Source: Anarhynchus alexandrinus (lineage: Eukaryota > Chordata > Aves > Charadriiformes > Charadriidae). Taken from it: a DNA stretch of 64,000 bases. Each line of letters starts with the position of its first letter. Position 1 is the first letter of the stretch. Of this stretch, positions 11,750-24,506 are shown one piece after another. The stretch spans positions 474,439 through 538,438 of the forward strand of contig VUYV01000123.1 in assembly GCA_008711295.1 (NCBI GenBank). Reading direction: 5' to 3'. Position numbers and translations under genes: made by a program. The notes under the pieces were generated by a model. It was not told the DNA's origin and did no database searches. It saw nothing but the letters and a program-made list of their open reading frames with translations.

Positions 11750-14700
11750 TGATTGAAGAGATTAGGCATTGACAATACCTCCTAGGTCTTTTTTTCCCTT
11801 TCCTTGCCAATGTCAACTTTTTCTACCCATGTTTTTATTTTTTCTGTTGGCTTAACCAGTCAACATCAGGCATTTCTTGTAAGACATTTCAGAGGTTATT
11901 AAAACTCACTACTGAATGTTTTCCTAATGTTGACCCTAACATTCATCTTTGTTAATATTGTCCTCTTTCTTCAGTTTGCTCTCTTAAACAGTGCTACATA
12001 ATTCTGTGCAGTTTTCCGGTGAAATTTTAGTCACACTGAAGTTCATGGGAATTTTGGCATCAACTTCAAAGAGGGTAGGATTTCACACTTGTGTTTATCA
12101 AGGTGTACTTGTATTTTTCTGGGTGAGGAAGTCTTATATTCAATGCTTACCATAGAGTTTTGGGAGAGTAGGATTAGAGCAGAACTCAGCACAAGTTAGA
12201 ATAACAAATGAAAAGGGTACGCTATCCAGGCCTAATACAAATATTCTTATCATAAAGATGATACGCTATTTCTACCATTCACAAAAAGCAGACCTTAAAA
12301 CTGGTCATCTGAAGTTAGTTTTGAATTTTCTGTCATTTTAGAATCAACTTTGTAAATCATCTGCACACATTAATTCAGCCTCCTAGATTTCCTAATATTA
12401 GGAAAACAAGGGTGGGATTTGTCTCATCTGACTTGAAGCATGTACAAGTTAGATGTTTAAATCTAAATTAGGCCATTTTTTATACTTACAGGAGAAAAGT
12501 AGGTATCTCTGGAGATGATGTGTCTGACCTTATTCCAGAAGCCAACATTATTATGTAAAGGTTAATTTCCTGTTTTCATTTGTTGATCATGAAAAACCTA
12601 GAGGGACTGGCTCAAAGATATTGGAGTCTTTATTGCCTAAGATAAATCACATGAACCACACCCTAAATTTCCTACACCCGATGCCAAGGACAGGTCTCTT
12701 GATTACTCTTGATTCCCGAGTACCTCAAAAATACATTATGGGTCTCAAACTGGTCCTTTTCTGGACCTGTTCCCAACAGTTGAGGGCAATTTTGGAGGCA
12801 CTGGCTGAAATTTTCTATAATTCTTTTTTTTTTTTTTTTTTTTTAAGTGACATACACAGTTCAGGTTGGTATCTTTTTTTATTGTTCCACCTTAAATTTC
12901 AACTTATTTCCTTTTTCTTTCATTAGTATAGTCTCTTTTTACTTCTCTACTTCTTTTCCCTTTCTGTAGTTATAAAAGCTCTGTTATTCTCCTTTTCCCT
13001 TTTTGGCTTATTCAGACTTAAGACTCTTTGGATTCTTTTCCTGCCACTCCTTCCTGTATATGTACTTTGAACTCTGAACAGCCCTTGTGAAGACACTCTG
13101 ACCATTGCTTTGCCTTTTTATCTCCTGTTTTGTTTTTTTTTTCTCTTTTTTTCCCCACAGAGGAATTTTAATCCTGTTGCATTTTCCCCAGAAGTCTCCA
13201 ATTTTCTTTCATAAAAGTAAATTTTAAATATTTATTCTCATCCCATATTCAATTGTTTATGTTCTCTAAAATATTTCTGAAAGTGGAATGCATCCCCTTC
13301 CACCATTTTGCTCTGTAAATTATTTTCTTGCTGCAGTGGATTCAAGTGCTCTGCTTCTGTATTTTCAGTGCCCTTTTCTCAATAGATGAAACTTTGACCC
13401 AACTCATCATCTTTATTCTTTGGAATCCATTGTATGAGACTGATATCTTTGCATCTGTATGCACTATCCAGAAACTTGATCAACTAAAATCCACTCAGAG
13501 GTTTGTGCCTTTCCTGGCCCTATTCCAGAGTGGTAGCCTGAAGGAAATGCATGCTATTAAAAATATAGTTTTTCTTTTTTTTTTTTTTTTCCTTTTTTTT
13601 CTTTTTTAAAAATTTCTTGTACACTTACCCAAGCTTTTTACCACTTGTCACTGTCAAAATTATAGCATATATACTTTGGAAGCATTATATAACATTTTTT
13701 ACACCTATCGATTTTCTCCACTCTGCCTTTCCCATGCATACTGCATCCTGTCTTTTCAACACACAGGAATTATCCCACTAAATTTCAGTTAGTCTTTCCA
13801 GATCGTAATCTCCTTTATTTAGTACAGCACCTTCCAGTTGTTGCTTGTTTCCCCACACATTTGCGTCAGGCATTATATTCTTGTTATCCTTCATCTTTTG
13901 CTTCAGAACAATTTTAGTTTCTCGCTTAATTTGTATGTTGGAAGTACAAGCCGGATTATTCAAATTAAACTAAAGCTTTCCCTTTCCCTCCTTCTCCTGA
14001 AGGTTTACAGCCTGCCTAACAGGCCCTGCCAGTTCTGAGCCCAAGAGGCTGGCAACCTGTCTGCATAAGTGGAGACGGTGTAATCCAAACAGTTGGCTCC
14101 GGCTGCAGGAGGCATTCCAGTGATCTGCACATTCAAAACCCTCCAACCTACCCTATCAGATCTTCCCTTGGTTGGCTTCCAGTATCAGCATTTTACTTTC
14201 TTCACCCATGCTTGGCACGGGGAAAACTTCTGCGAGTTACTTATCTCCACAGTTCCAATTATCTTCTTTTTATTTTTTTTTCTTTTCTTACTGTCTGAAG
14301 AAACAGTTGCTTATATATCATATAAATGTACTTCATTGGTGTCATTTGTTCCTATAGGGAATATGATGATTAGAAATTCCGGAACATTACTCAATAAATC
14401 TAGCAACACCTTTGTTATGACAGTCCTTTTCGTCCTGGCTCTCTATCGTGTTTTCCTTATGTAATATTTTGAACTGCTTTCCTTGTATGCAAAGTAATTG
14501 GCTGGGACTGCTCATCCTTTCTGCCTTCCTGACAGGTTTCTTTCAGTGCTTGCGCTGTGGTCATAGGTGGTTGGAACCGTTTTCTTCATATCGAAAGAAT
14601 AACACACCTGTTTAAGGTGTTAGCACTGTTTCCATACGTATTTCCCATCTGCTTTTCCTGTGGGCTTTTTTAGGATTCTGCCTTGGCACAAAGCTTTACT

Positions 14701-15060
14701 TTTCTCCTCTTCTATATGTGGGGTCTCAGTTGCCTCATCCTTTTTTGGTAATTTCTCCTCTTGGTCTTTGTCCAGTCCCTGTTTCGGTCTGCCTCTCCAG
14801 TTTGCACTTCATTTGGCTGTTCCTTTATCATTCGTGGAATACATCTATTCCCCACTGGGTTTATCACGGAAAGGTCACGGACATATTTTTGTGCAGCTGT
14901 TTCTTCCTGTTCTTCAGGCTGTTTTGCAGTGTCACAGCCCTTTGCGTCCCGTTTTAAGAGCTGCTACATTGTTTGGGTCTCTCCTGTAGCTGGTGCTTCC
15001 CATCACTGCCACGTTTTCTGCCCTGGTTTGACGTGTGCTACCACGTGCCTGAGCTGGTTC
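11750..15060 (+). other. Long T/C-skewed, gene-free stretch
   Basis: For over 3 kb the plus strand is visibly richer in T and C than in A and G. It contains poly-T runs at 12824-12844 and 13569-13607. Several overlapping open frames (for example 14093-14464 and 14660-14989) exist mainly because pyrimidine-rich codons avoid stops. They encode F/L/S-rich strings and I do not regard them as genes. Such a skew can come from transcription-coupled mutation bias or from an old pyrimidine-rich repeat. Confidence 0.55.
12017..12076 (+). repeat. Decayed sauropsid interspersed repeat core
   Basis: The segment contains ACTGAAGTTCATGGGAATTTTGGC and then a complementary CAACTTCAAAG-like arm followed by GGATTTCAC. 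This resembles the palindromic 'GAAGTCAATGGGAGTTTTGCC...' core that I recall as common in bird, crocodile and turtle DNA. Family assignment cannot be made by eye. Confidence 0.35.
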
Positions 15061-15410
15061 TAGCTAGCGCATATGACCAAAAATATGAGAGTGGGAAAGC
15101 TGGAGGAAGAGTAGTCCTGTATTTTGCTGAGGAGACAGCATACTGTGAGACCCATGTTCCTGCTTCAGCTTGCAGAAAGGTTGGTCACAGCTTTCCCTTA
15201 GCTTGGGCAGATTTTGCTGCCAAATGCTGGGAGATTCCTTATAGCCATGGGTAGTCAAAATAAAGGAAAAGATAAGCATGCTTAGCTAGGCGTGTGTAAT
15301 CCATATAACAGTCATCATAATACCTTGCTTTCAAGTAATTTTACTGAATAGGGAGTCTCGTGGAAGAGGTATAACCTTCCAGTTTTAGGACAGATCAGCC
15401 AATGCAATGT

Positions 15411-15487
15411 CATAGAATCACAGACCCGTAGAATGCTTTGGCTTGGAAGGGACCTTTAAAGGTCATTTAATCCAACCCCCCTGCAAT
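15411..15487 (-). mobile_element. CR1 LINE 3'-end fragment, antisense
   Basis: CATAGAATCACAGACCC...GGCTTGGAAGGGACCTTTAAAGGTCATTTAATCCAACCCCCCTGC-type sequence is the reverse complement of the CR1 3' terminus that pervades bird genomes. The element is 5'-truncated to under 100-120 bases, so only the extreme 3' UTR remains. Similarity fades beyond about 15487. CR1 copies of this length are dead remnants. Confidence 0.9.
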
Positions 15488-18400
15488 TGGCATTGTTCCC
15501 CTCTGCACCTGTGAGGAACCATCAGGTTTTATTGGGTCAGTAAAAGGAAAAGTAAGATGCTTAAGCAGGAAAAAAAAACAGTCATCATTATTCCAGGGCC
15601 AGCCGGTGCCTTCTCCTTCTCCAGTGCCCTGAGAGCTACCTCAGCTGCTTTGTCTCCCTGGAAATGACCAGGGGAGAGGGACAAGCTGTTGCCTGCCTCA
15701 CTCTGGGAAAGGTCCAGTCCTCTCTGCATTGACTATCTTCCTTCGTATGCCCATATGTAAATTACCTGGCTTTTATTCTCCATATGGTCAAGCTATGGTC
15801 AGATATAACAGAGGATGGTGGAAATAAGGAACTTCTCTCTAGTTCAAGGCTGATTAGCCTCAGTGCAAGTTTTACAGGAAGCAGGTTTGAGGCCCCTGAT
15901 GTAGCTCTTTACATAGGTGGGATATGGGGCTATTAATAGAAATTGCATGTAGGTCACACAGGCTCTGGACTCCTCTTTTTGCCCTCTAACTTGTTTGATG
16001 TGAATTTGCTGATGGTGACTTCCTTCAGACAGCAATTCCTCACCAGAAGTCATGATGTGGATTAAGATCACTTTGTTCAAGGGATATCTGAGCCCTTTTT
16101 CTTGCAGAGCAGGTTCCCTAAGGAGGCGAAGGTGTTGAGCCTGGTTCTCTGTATAGGGTGTTATTCACAATCGTTTTCTAAAAGCACTATTTAATTTAGT
16201 TATCTTTGGATGGTTGACTTCTGTTGATACTCTGCTCTGTGGATGACTTGCATTTTTACTCCCTCATATTTTTCCCTCATCCTATTAAATGGCCATGTAA
16301 ATTTTACAGGTCACTTAGATGAGGTGGCTGAGTAACATTAAAAAAAGGGGGGTAAATTCACAGTCTGCTAGTAATTTTCCATTCTCAAGAAGGAAGCTCA
16401 GTTTTGTCCAAAACAACTCAATCCTTATTCTTATCACTCATGTATGTAGCATGATCGATATTATATTTCATTATGTAAACATTGCTTTAATGCTTCTCAT
16501 TACTTCTGCTTAAGTAACCCTGAATAAATGTAGTATCTGGCACAAGATGCTATTCCTATGGCATTGTCTCAAAACTAGTGGCTTTTCGTTGCACAAGATG
16601 GAGTTTTCAGGGACATGGCAAAGCCTCCTCTTTAAATCCTCGCTTTAGGAAAGCTGTTCCATCTAACAAAAGCCCTACATCCTATATGGGGTTATGGATC
16701 CATACCCCAGGGCATCGTGCCAGCGATGCAAGATTAAGACCTTGGGATGAAAAGGTCTTGAAATCAACAGGAATAAGCAAGTTTTGTTTTAGGGCCTATA
16801 TATGGAGAGAATTAGGGAAATGTCTTTGGTTCTGTCTGTTGCCAGTCCAAAATCATTGTAAAAATACTTTTTTTGTTTCGCTGGGGTAGGCAATAAGAGA
16901 AGCAGGAGAAGAGGAAGGAAATGAGTGTCTGTCTAATTATGCTTCTATAAATGTCCTCAAATACTTTCTAATGTGGTGGGGGAACTTTTTCAAAACCAAA
17001 ATAGGCAAATGTGGAGCTTGCTTGTCCAGTTAAAGTGGGCAATTTGCACTCATCAGGCTTGGCTAGAAAGCTTCAGGAAAGCTTGGCTTTAAGTGTGGAA
17101 CCATACCACATCATTTGCTGTGTCACAGTGGCCAAAATAAATGGCAGCTAAAGCTGTCTACAACATAGCCTTGACTTCTAGGCTCTGAAAGCTCAAAGAA
17201 ATCCTTAATTTGACTGTACTATATCTATCCTGGTGATGATATGATATTATAATCAGTTCCCACCATTGGCAATATTTAGGTCGAAGGAACAAACTGTCAT
17301 TGTGTGCTAAATAAAAGAAGACAAGGGAGAGACGTAGAGTTTTGGATCCTTCATTGTAGGCACTGCTTAATTGCTGGCTCAGTCTTAGGTTCTGGGAGGA
17401 TCTCTCCAAACAACTGTTTCTGAGTCAATATGTGGCACAGTTCTGGGGATAATTTGTTCCAGGGACCACCTCCAAAAACAGTGTCACATTTTGTTTCTGT
17501 CTCAGGCCCTCTTTTATTTACCAGCACAGACACAGGCATTGGGTTTGTGTTGGCCTGCAGTCTTATGAAGCTTTTCTAGTAAAATCTACAAAATCTTTCA
17601 TAGTGATTCTGTTTCTCAGTGACTTCACCTCATCAAATGTCAGCTTCAAAACCCAGCCTGTCCAAATCCCCATCTGCACTACAGTTTATTTCCTCCAGCC
17701 AACACATCCAAAGTTCCAAATGTCCGTGATCTACTGTTTTATGCAAATGAACTTCATTGAGGTTTGGGTTTTTTTAATTATTACCAAGGTGTTGATTTTT
17801 GTTTTGTTTGAAAATTAGATCATCTATCAATCCATTACATGTTAATAATTTCCATTATAAACATAAAATACAATAACTTAAGTCTTCAATATAGACTTAG
17901 CAACTTGGCAGTATCCAATTGTGTTTTTAATCAAGGAAATTTGATTTAGAGGGAGAACATACATCTCAAACGCTGAGGTGTTGGTTTTTTTTTTTTTTTA
18001 ACAAAAAGTTGAAAAACATGTGCTTTGTGAAGGCCTGGCAGGTAGCCGAGTAAGCTCTTGCAATCAATGAGCTTATAATTAAAGGAATGAAAGCTATGCT
18101 TTGGCATAAGAAAACTATATATTGATGTGGGAAACATAAATATTGATGTCTTGATGAGTGGGGGCCCGGTAATGAAGATAATGGTTTCCATAGTTCATTA
18201 GGGAAGGGAAAAATGTACGTGGTAGCAATACCTGCCCTCAACAATTTCCTATTAGTGTACTCATTCATGGCACTGGCACATACAGTGGAAAGTATTCACA
18301 GGTATTACCACCCTTGAGATGTTTTAGGAAAACACCTCTCTAGAATTTTAGGATTTCTGTGTTTGAAATTAGGGATATTTTCCTTCAGAGAGGAAGGGAT

Positions 18401-20155
18401 GTTCATCTACTACAAAAAGGATAAGGCTTCTCTGTCTGTTCAAACTGTTCTTTGAACCGCATCTGTTTATTTTTGGAACCCTATGCGTGTAGGACCTCAC
18501 CTGTCTCTTGCATTTATGTCTAGTCTAAAGCTCAGCTGCTTTTCTGAACAGTTCATCCTTCCTTCTATTTTCTACTGAGCTTTTCAGATGTTATCTAACA
18601 TGCATAGTTAATTTTCATTTTTGTATGTAGATGTAATCAGAAATTAATTTGTATTTGTGACAGCAGAAAAAAAGTTTCATACTGACATCTCTATATGCCG
18701 AACAGTAAATACGAAGAATTTTTTGGTGCCACAAATGCTCTTCAGTAACAAGCAGGTAGAGTTATATTCAGACACATAATCCATTAAAACTCCTTTGAAG
18801 TCAATGGCAAATCTCTGACTTTCTGTATAAGGGGAAGGACCAATCTATTTTTGCATGGGAAAAAGTAGCACTTCAGTCAAACTTTCTTTCTGTGTATGTT
18901 ATATGCTTTTTTGGTTTTGAAAGTCTTAATTTCAGAAAATATGTAGGACATACTGACAAATAAACTCTTTGCTTGAAAAAGGTGTTACACAATGAGTCAT
19001 ATTCTTCAGGATTTCACACTTCAGAATTTTTTTCATATCTTTATTTTACTGAATTCATCTTCTGTGTCAAACAATTACTTTCCTAGGGAGAAATATGTGG
19101 AGGAATGTGACATGCTCAAGAATATTTCTTTAAAGTATATAAGAAGATCTCAAAAACATAGCACTGGGATTAATAACTGATAGAAATTCTTGTGTTCCAC
19201 ACATTTGTGTGCATGTGTGTCCATTCACAGAAGGTACCTCCAATCCCAGAATCAGTGTTTTTACAAAACGTTAACATTACAATGTAATGTAAAGCCTCCA
19301 CTTCAGTTGATATCACTAGATATTAATTGCTCTGAAAGTCTGAGCTTTTTTCTGTGTTAGGTTCATTTTTTTAAAAAAGGGCTGCCATTGTGCAGTGTTG
19401 ACAGCACAACATGAAAACTCCTGCTGAGCTTGTCTATACAAATGTTTTGCTATGGCTGAGCATAACATTCTTTGTTATCCAACCGAATGAATATAAAAAG
19501 AGAATATGAATACATGTAGCAGAGAAATGAAGTGTTTTTGAAAGGCCTTTCCTCTGAATGAAAGAAGAACAAAGCAAGATTGGCTAAGAATCAGCAAGTT
19601 GGTTATATTTTTTTCTACCTTGGGTGGCTCTGAGGTTTGACTGGCTGCCAGCTAACAAATTAGGTCATTGATATGTTACTTTTGTGTATGGAGTAATTCT
19701 TGATATCGTATGGTCTGTCCACACATGAGGGGCTAATCTTAATTTCCCACATCCTTCTTTCTCATTTGGGGAGAGAGTTTTTTACTGTCAAAACAAAATC
19801 TACTGATGCAAATTTCACCCCCCACCCCTTCGCCAAGTAAGAACAAATCAAAGGGAAAGAGAGCTTGTCGGAAGCTATTTAGTCTCAAACCACCTCCCAT
19901 CAGAAAGAATAATAAATAAACCTCACTACAGACTCTCAATCCTCTTAGGCACCTTATGTTTCAGTTAGAGAAAAATGACATATTGTCATTTTCTGTGACA
20001 GGTAGGTAAAAACTTGAAAAAATGTTAACCACAACATATTACAGTATACATATGCTTATTTCACGAGCCTGGGTTCTCCTGGAGTCGGGAGGACTGAATA
20101 CAAAGCAGCTACAAGGTGCTGCTGTTCAGATCAGGTAGTGATTTAGACATATTTT
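15488..20155. other. No recognised gene; unique AT-rich sequence
   Basis: No gene recognised. A palindromic-repeat trace (TTTGAAGTCAATGGCAAA, about 18795-18812) resembles the decayed element at 12.0 kb. A poly-T run lies at 17985-17999. Open frames are all short and random in composition. Confidence 0.6.
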
Positions 20156-20159
20156 GTGC

Positions 20160-20700
20160 AAGACAGCTTAGCAGAAGCTCAGGCCTGTGCCTTCTCCCCC
20201 TGCTTTTCAGTGTGTAGCCTATATTGCGTTAGCCAAATGGTGTGCGCTGATGACGTCCACGTTCGGTCTCCCTTCTGGATCGGCTCCTTCCTCGGGTGTT
20301 GCCAGCTTCTCATGTGTTCAGCAGATTTTCAGCCCCTGCCACGAGTGCTGCACACCCCCTGTGCCTCTGCGCAGCCACCTGGCAGGGAGACAGGCTGTCT
20401 CCCACTCTCGTCTCCCGCTCCTCCTCTCCCACCCGGATTGACCGGCAAAAGAGGCGGAGGAGGAGAGGGAAGGGGAAGTGGTGGCTGGCAGTGGTTACTT
20501 TAGGAAGGTCAATTAAAGGCTGAGAGTGGGGAAAGAAAGGATTAAAGAGCTGGCTGGGCTGGGGTGGTGTGTAGGGAGCAGGGAGCTGAGGGAGACTCGG
20601 AGAATTGCAGGAGAGGAGCGGGGAGAGGATCCAGCCACAGGAGGAGCGGAGGGTGCAGTAGGGAGGAGGAACCACAGGAATGGGTGCTTTGGAAGCATAG
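20160..20700 (+). promoter_or_regulatory. GC/CpG-richer block, candidate promoter or enhancer
   Basis: This is the most GC-rich half-kilobase in the window, with roughly fifteen CpGs against a CpG-poor background. It includes a CRE-like TGACGT (20251-20256), and GGCGGAGG- and GAGCGGGGAG-type words that could bind Sp/KLF factors. The right half is G/A-rich on the plus strand, as seen in many 5' UTRs. It would suit a weak CpG-island promoter of a plus-strand transcript, upstream of the candidate exons at 24 kb. No TATA box or conserved start codon can be fixed; ATG at 20680 is followed within seven codons by a stop. An isolated GC-rich enhancer is equally possible. Confidence 0.35.
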
Positions 20701-20709
20701 TGAAAGCAA

Positions 20710-22930
20710 GATAATTGATGGTAATAACTGATAATTTAAAGGGAAGGAGATACTGGGGTAGGAGAACAGAATAAGACAAGGTACTAGGATTTTCCTAGAT
20801 CCTGTCCTGTGAGACATAGTCCCTGTCGCCCTACTCAAGTATTTCACTGTCGTAATTCTTGCTTGAATGTCATGTAAGCTGTTGATATGTATGTTTTCTG
20901 TAAATTATAAGAAGTTAGGCATGTCAAATTGTGAGGGAAGGAACCTTGCAGTGGAAAAAATGAAATAAGATGTACAGTATAATACATGTTTTCATGTGTG
21001 GAGTGGGGCACATACAGTGTATTTCTATATGCCCCTTTTTTTTTTTTAATTGTCCTTTCAAATCTTTTTGCCATTTAGGTATTGTCATTTTTTGTATCAT
21101 ACCTTATCTTTTGCATGCACTCTCACAAGAACAAACGTTACTTCTATGCGGCTAAACAAAGGATGGCCAAAGAGAAAGTTAAACCACTGAACCCTTTGTT
21201 GCAACTCAGTATATGTATGTGTGTATTTATGTATAAATGTTTATATTGCAGAGAATTAGAGGTCACTTTGATAGGATTGTTTAGAAAACTGAATGATGAA
21301 TCAGTCCAGTTTTAGTCTTCGAAACATGACTTTTTGGGGACTTTTTGGTAAACAAGACACACTGCGAATAATTAGTTCCTACTTGTTTGTAATCATTATT
21401 ATTACATATTCAGAGCAGTTAGTCCTTGACAACAATATCCTAAATTAACTAATGATTGTCTACACTCATTCTCTGGCTCTGTCCTGGACTATGCCAACTA
21501 ACTTTTTACAAGACATAAGTGGTATAGAAAGGATGACACCCAAGCAATGTGGGTGTGAGCCAGTCAGTGCCACTAAGGCCAGAGACCAGTCCTTGTCTCT
21601 CCTCATTTTGACACCGTAGACAGACTGTGGGTGACCTTGCAGAACAGTGAGTTGTTCTATTCTGGCTGCACTGTGTTGGATTAGGAAACTGCCACCACTA
21701 AGAGCTCTTTCCTAGCCTCCCTATTGCATTTATTTGTCTAGACAATTTGAGATTTATTGATCTAGAGAAAAAAAATAGCATGCTGATTTAACATACTCAC
21801 CAGAGGATGGGTGTTCTCACATCCTGTTCCTCTCTAAGGGTTGTTTATATGGAGGGTAAAAAAATGTATATTCACAGGAACAGCAATTTCCGCTTCTACG
21901 TATTGGGACTGGATTACAGTTTATTCTCAGAAATAGTAATAGTTTTGTCATCTGGTTTAGTTTCACTAAATCTTCCCTTTTTGGAAAATCAGGAAGAGAT
22001 ACTCATTAGGCTTGCTATTTTTGGTTTATTTATTGTTGTTTTGTTCTATAACAGCATTCTTTAATACAGTTGTAGATGTTTTCTGAAGGGTTTGGAAGTT
22101 ACTCAAAATTTATAGTACTGTGTGTCTCTGTGGAAGAGCGTTTTTACCTTCGTTAACAAAGTCACAATGCAAGCCTGTGGTGTTAGCGCGCAAGGATCGA
22201 AAACATTTATTCTGAACTGGGTAAATAAGGTTTGGCCAAAAGGTCTGTGCCTGGAGTCCATACAGAATTACAGACATGCTGTGCAAAGTTTTTGTAAATG
22301 AATAGGAAAAGTATTTTTTGCCATGCCATTTGTGCAAATGGAACTGAGCAAACCATGAAGGACGCTTCATCTTCCACGTACACTATCACAGAAGGGTGTG
22401 CCACTCTTCTTCTCGCTACAGCTCTGCATTGTCTCTTCCCTCCAGGGACACAGCTAATATTAATCTCTGTACCTTGTGCTACACTCAGACAGAAGTTTTA
22501 TTAATAATGACAATGGCACATCCTTTGCAGCGTCTTCCTGCTTCACTTGGAGCCTTCTCAGATGTTATCTTCATTGTTTCATAGTGGCTATAAATACGAA
22601 AGTATTTACAATGAATTGTTTCCAAACAATTAATTACTGAACTATGTGCTAAGTTTATATTGTCTTTGTTATGCCCAGGCTCAAAACCAAGGGCAGAATC
22701 AGTTAGATATCTGCAGTTCTTCACATTTGGGGAATGAAAAATATCTGCTGTCCTATCAGCATGGAGTCATTTCCATTTGCAAAATGTGAGGTTGCATCTT
22801 GGATGAATGTGCCCCTGGATATTTTTTGGGGGGTAGGAATACAAGCACTGACAAGAAAAAATAGCAGACAAATTTCTCATTTGGCAATTGAATTTAAATG
22901 AGAGTAATATTATTTAACATACATACCACA
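20710..22930. other. No recognised gene; unique AT-rich sequence
   Basis: Nothing recognisable beyond short poly-T tracts (about 21037-21048). Open frames are below 90 codons and unconvincing. Confidence 0.6.
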
Positions 22931-22934
22931 TCTT

Positions 22935-23095
22935 CTCTTGTTTGTAAGTCTCAAAGGAGTATAGAAGTGGATAATATTAAACACGTGGAAAATGGAGACA
23001 CCAAAGATTAGTTGTTGTGCCCAAGTCACATTGCTCCTCAGAAGCAGAGAGTGAAAATTAGGGCCTTAGACTCTGAGACAGGAAAGTTCCAGCTC
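22935..23095 (-). mobile_element. MIR-like SINE remnant, antisense
   Basis: GGATAATATTAAACACGTGG, then AAATGGAGACACCAAAGATTAG, then GTGCCCAAGTCACATTGC and GCAGAGAGTGAAAATTAGGGCC, follow in the order of the reverse complement of MIR (CORE-SINE). In MIR the corresponding text reads '...AAATGGGGATAATA...' and 'GACCTTGGGCAAGTCAC'. The copy is heavily diverged, as expected for an element that predates the split of mammals and birds. Confidence 0.6.
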
Positions 23096-23959
23096 TTTGG
23101 ATGTTTTTAAGTGATGTTAATGTTTTTCTTTTGTTATAAGCTTCAACAAAAATTTTAGGTATCTTAATAACAGAGATGAATGAATTCAATTAAGTAAAAG
23201 ATATGTTAACCTTATAAATCTTTTTCTTTAATTTTCAAACTGAAGCAGAAGCAAAAACCCTCTGAAGACTTGGAAAAGATCAAGTTAAATTTATTGATTT
23301 TCAGTTGTGCATCCCACAGTTCATAAGTTTGGCTGGAACTTACCTAACTACCGAAATTGTCAGTGGTATATTTCTTTCTGTAGCTCAGACAGCAATTAGA
23401 AACCTTGTTCTGAGAAAACTGAATATGATTCTGATCTGTACATAGTCTGTAATTGCTCATTTTTGACCAGGGAAGGTGAGAAATATGGTATACTACAGAG
23501 TAATAACTGAGACTTTTAAGGTGAATTTGAACAGCAAATGGATTTACTGAAAAGGATATTTGTGTGTGTAAAATCATGTATGAGGGGTGATATTCCTAGT
23601 ACTGTATCAAAGTGAGTTTTCATGTGACACTGGGTCAATGTAAAAAAGTTATTTTTTTCATGAAGTGACCTGATAGAGATCGAAGTGGTGTTTCTTCTGC
23701 TGTCATGGTTGTGCTACTGATCTACTTTGATTACTCTGAGAAGCATTTTAGTCACCATTAAAATGAGAATGAAAGCATATGGAGGAAAAACTTGTAGCCG
23801 AAGGCCACTGTCGAGTCAGACTGGTACAGAAAACATAGTGCTGAGGCAATGATGTTTCCTGTCACTGTGTGCAGACCTAGTAGCCTTTAATTGCTAATAT
23901 TAATGGGAAAGAATTTTTTTTTCCTTTTTTTTTCCTGCATGGCATGTTTATATAAACAG

Positions 23960-24109
23960 AAGGTTAAGGAGGAAGGAGGCTCAGGAGACAGAGCTGTCTC
24001 GGAGGAGCTATCAGCAGGAGAAAGGAGGGGAAGGAATTCCCCACAGCACCACCTCCTGCTCCCTCCAGAGACACACGGTTCTCTGCCTCTCTTTTCTTTT
24101 GGCAAGCAG
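23960..24109 (+). CDS. Candidate coding exon, upstream partner (hypothetical)
   Basis: This is a 150-base segment (50 codons) bounded on the left by a strong acceptor. Two long T/C runs (23917-23938) are followed by ...TATAAACAG, with no AG between tract and splice site. On the right is a modest donor (AAGCAG/GTTGTC). The frame is open and encodes a hydrophilic, K/E/G/S-rich peptide beginning KVKEEGGSGDRAVSEELSAG, without a recognised domain. It ends in phase 0, the phase at which the candidate exon at 24187 starts. The intervening 77-base gap is at the short end for vertebrate introns. The palindromic GTTTATATAAAC just upstream could alternatively be a TATA element, with the segment being 5' UTR. 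Open length alone is not significant. Confidence 0.2.
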
Positions 24110-24186
24110 GTTGTCAGTGGTCAGGAAGTAGTAATTCCGCTGCCACCATGGATTAGCAGTAGCGTGTTTCTCGCGGTCCCCCATAG

Positions 24187-24506
24187 GAAGGTGAAATTAG
24201 CCTCCAGTCAAACCCTGCAATACAATATTTGGTACAGGCTTTAGAGCAAAAGGGTTTTGGCAGGGCCCAGGGGAGAGTTGAAAGCACAAGTGATTTTGAG
24301 TCTGAGAGATGTCATACCCAAAAGTACCAAGTACCCTCTCATGAAGATAGCACACAGTGGCACCCAGAGCCCAGCTACATGCCACAGAAAACCCAGAAAA
24401 CATCTTTCCTTTCACCCCAAAACCTTTGGGATCACGAACCAGCACATATTGAAGAAGGTACCAACCCCAAATTGCTGAGAGATGAAGTCAGGCAACTGCA
24501 GTCAGA
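24187..24506 (+). CDS. Candidate coding exon, unknown protein
   Basis: This 320-base segment is open for about 106 codons. It is bounded by a pyrimidine-rich acceptor (TTTCTCGCGGTCCCCCATAG) and a good donor (GTCAGA/GTAAGC). The in-frame stop just upstream (TAG, 24184-24186) is part of the acceptor itself, which suggests an exon boundary rather than a start codon. The translation is strongly hydrophilic and rich in Q, E, S, P and H. It starts EGEISLQSNPAIQYLVQALE, runs through a probably disordered middle, and ends LLRDEVRQLQSE, which looks like the beginning of a coiled coil. Codons are rich in purine first positions, as in real genes. I do not recognise the protein. It would be one exon of a long-intron gene on the plus strand. 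A chance open frame of this size is possible. Confidence 0.35.

Noticed and set aside
14660..14989. 109-codon hydrophobic plus-strand frame and its overlapping neighbours
   Set aside because: All plus frames here are open because the DNA is pyrimidine-rich. The encoded F/L/S strings reflect composition and do not form a consistent membrane protein.
24126..24156. Perfect Kozak-like GCCACCATGG start at about 24141
   Set aside because: The ATG is followed by only one codon (GAT) before a TAG stop.
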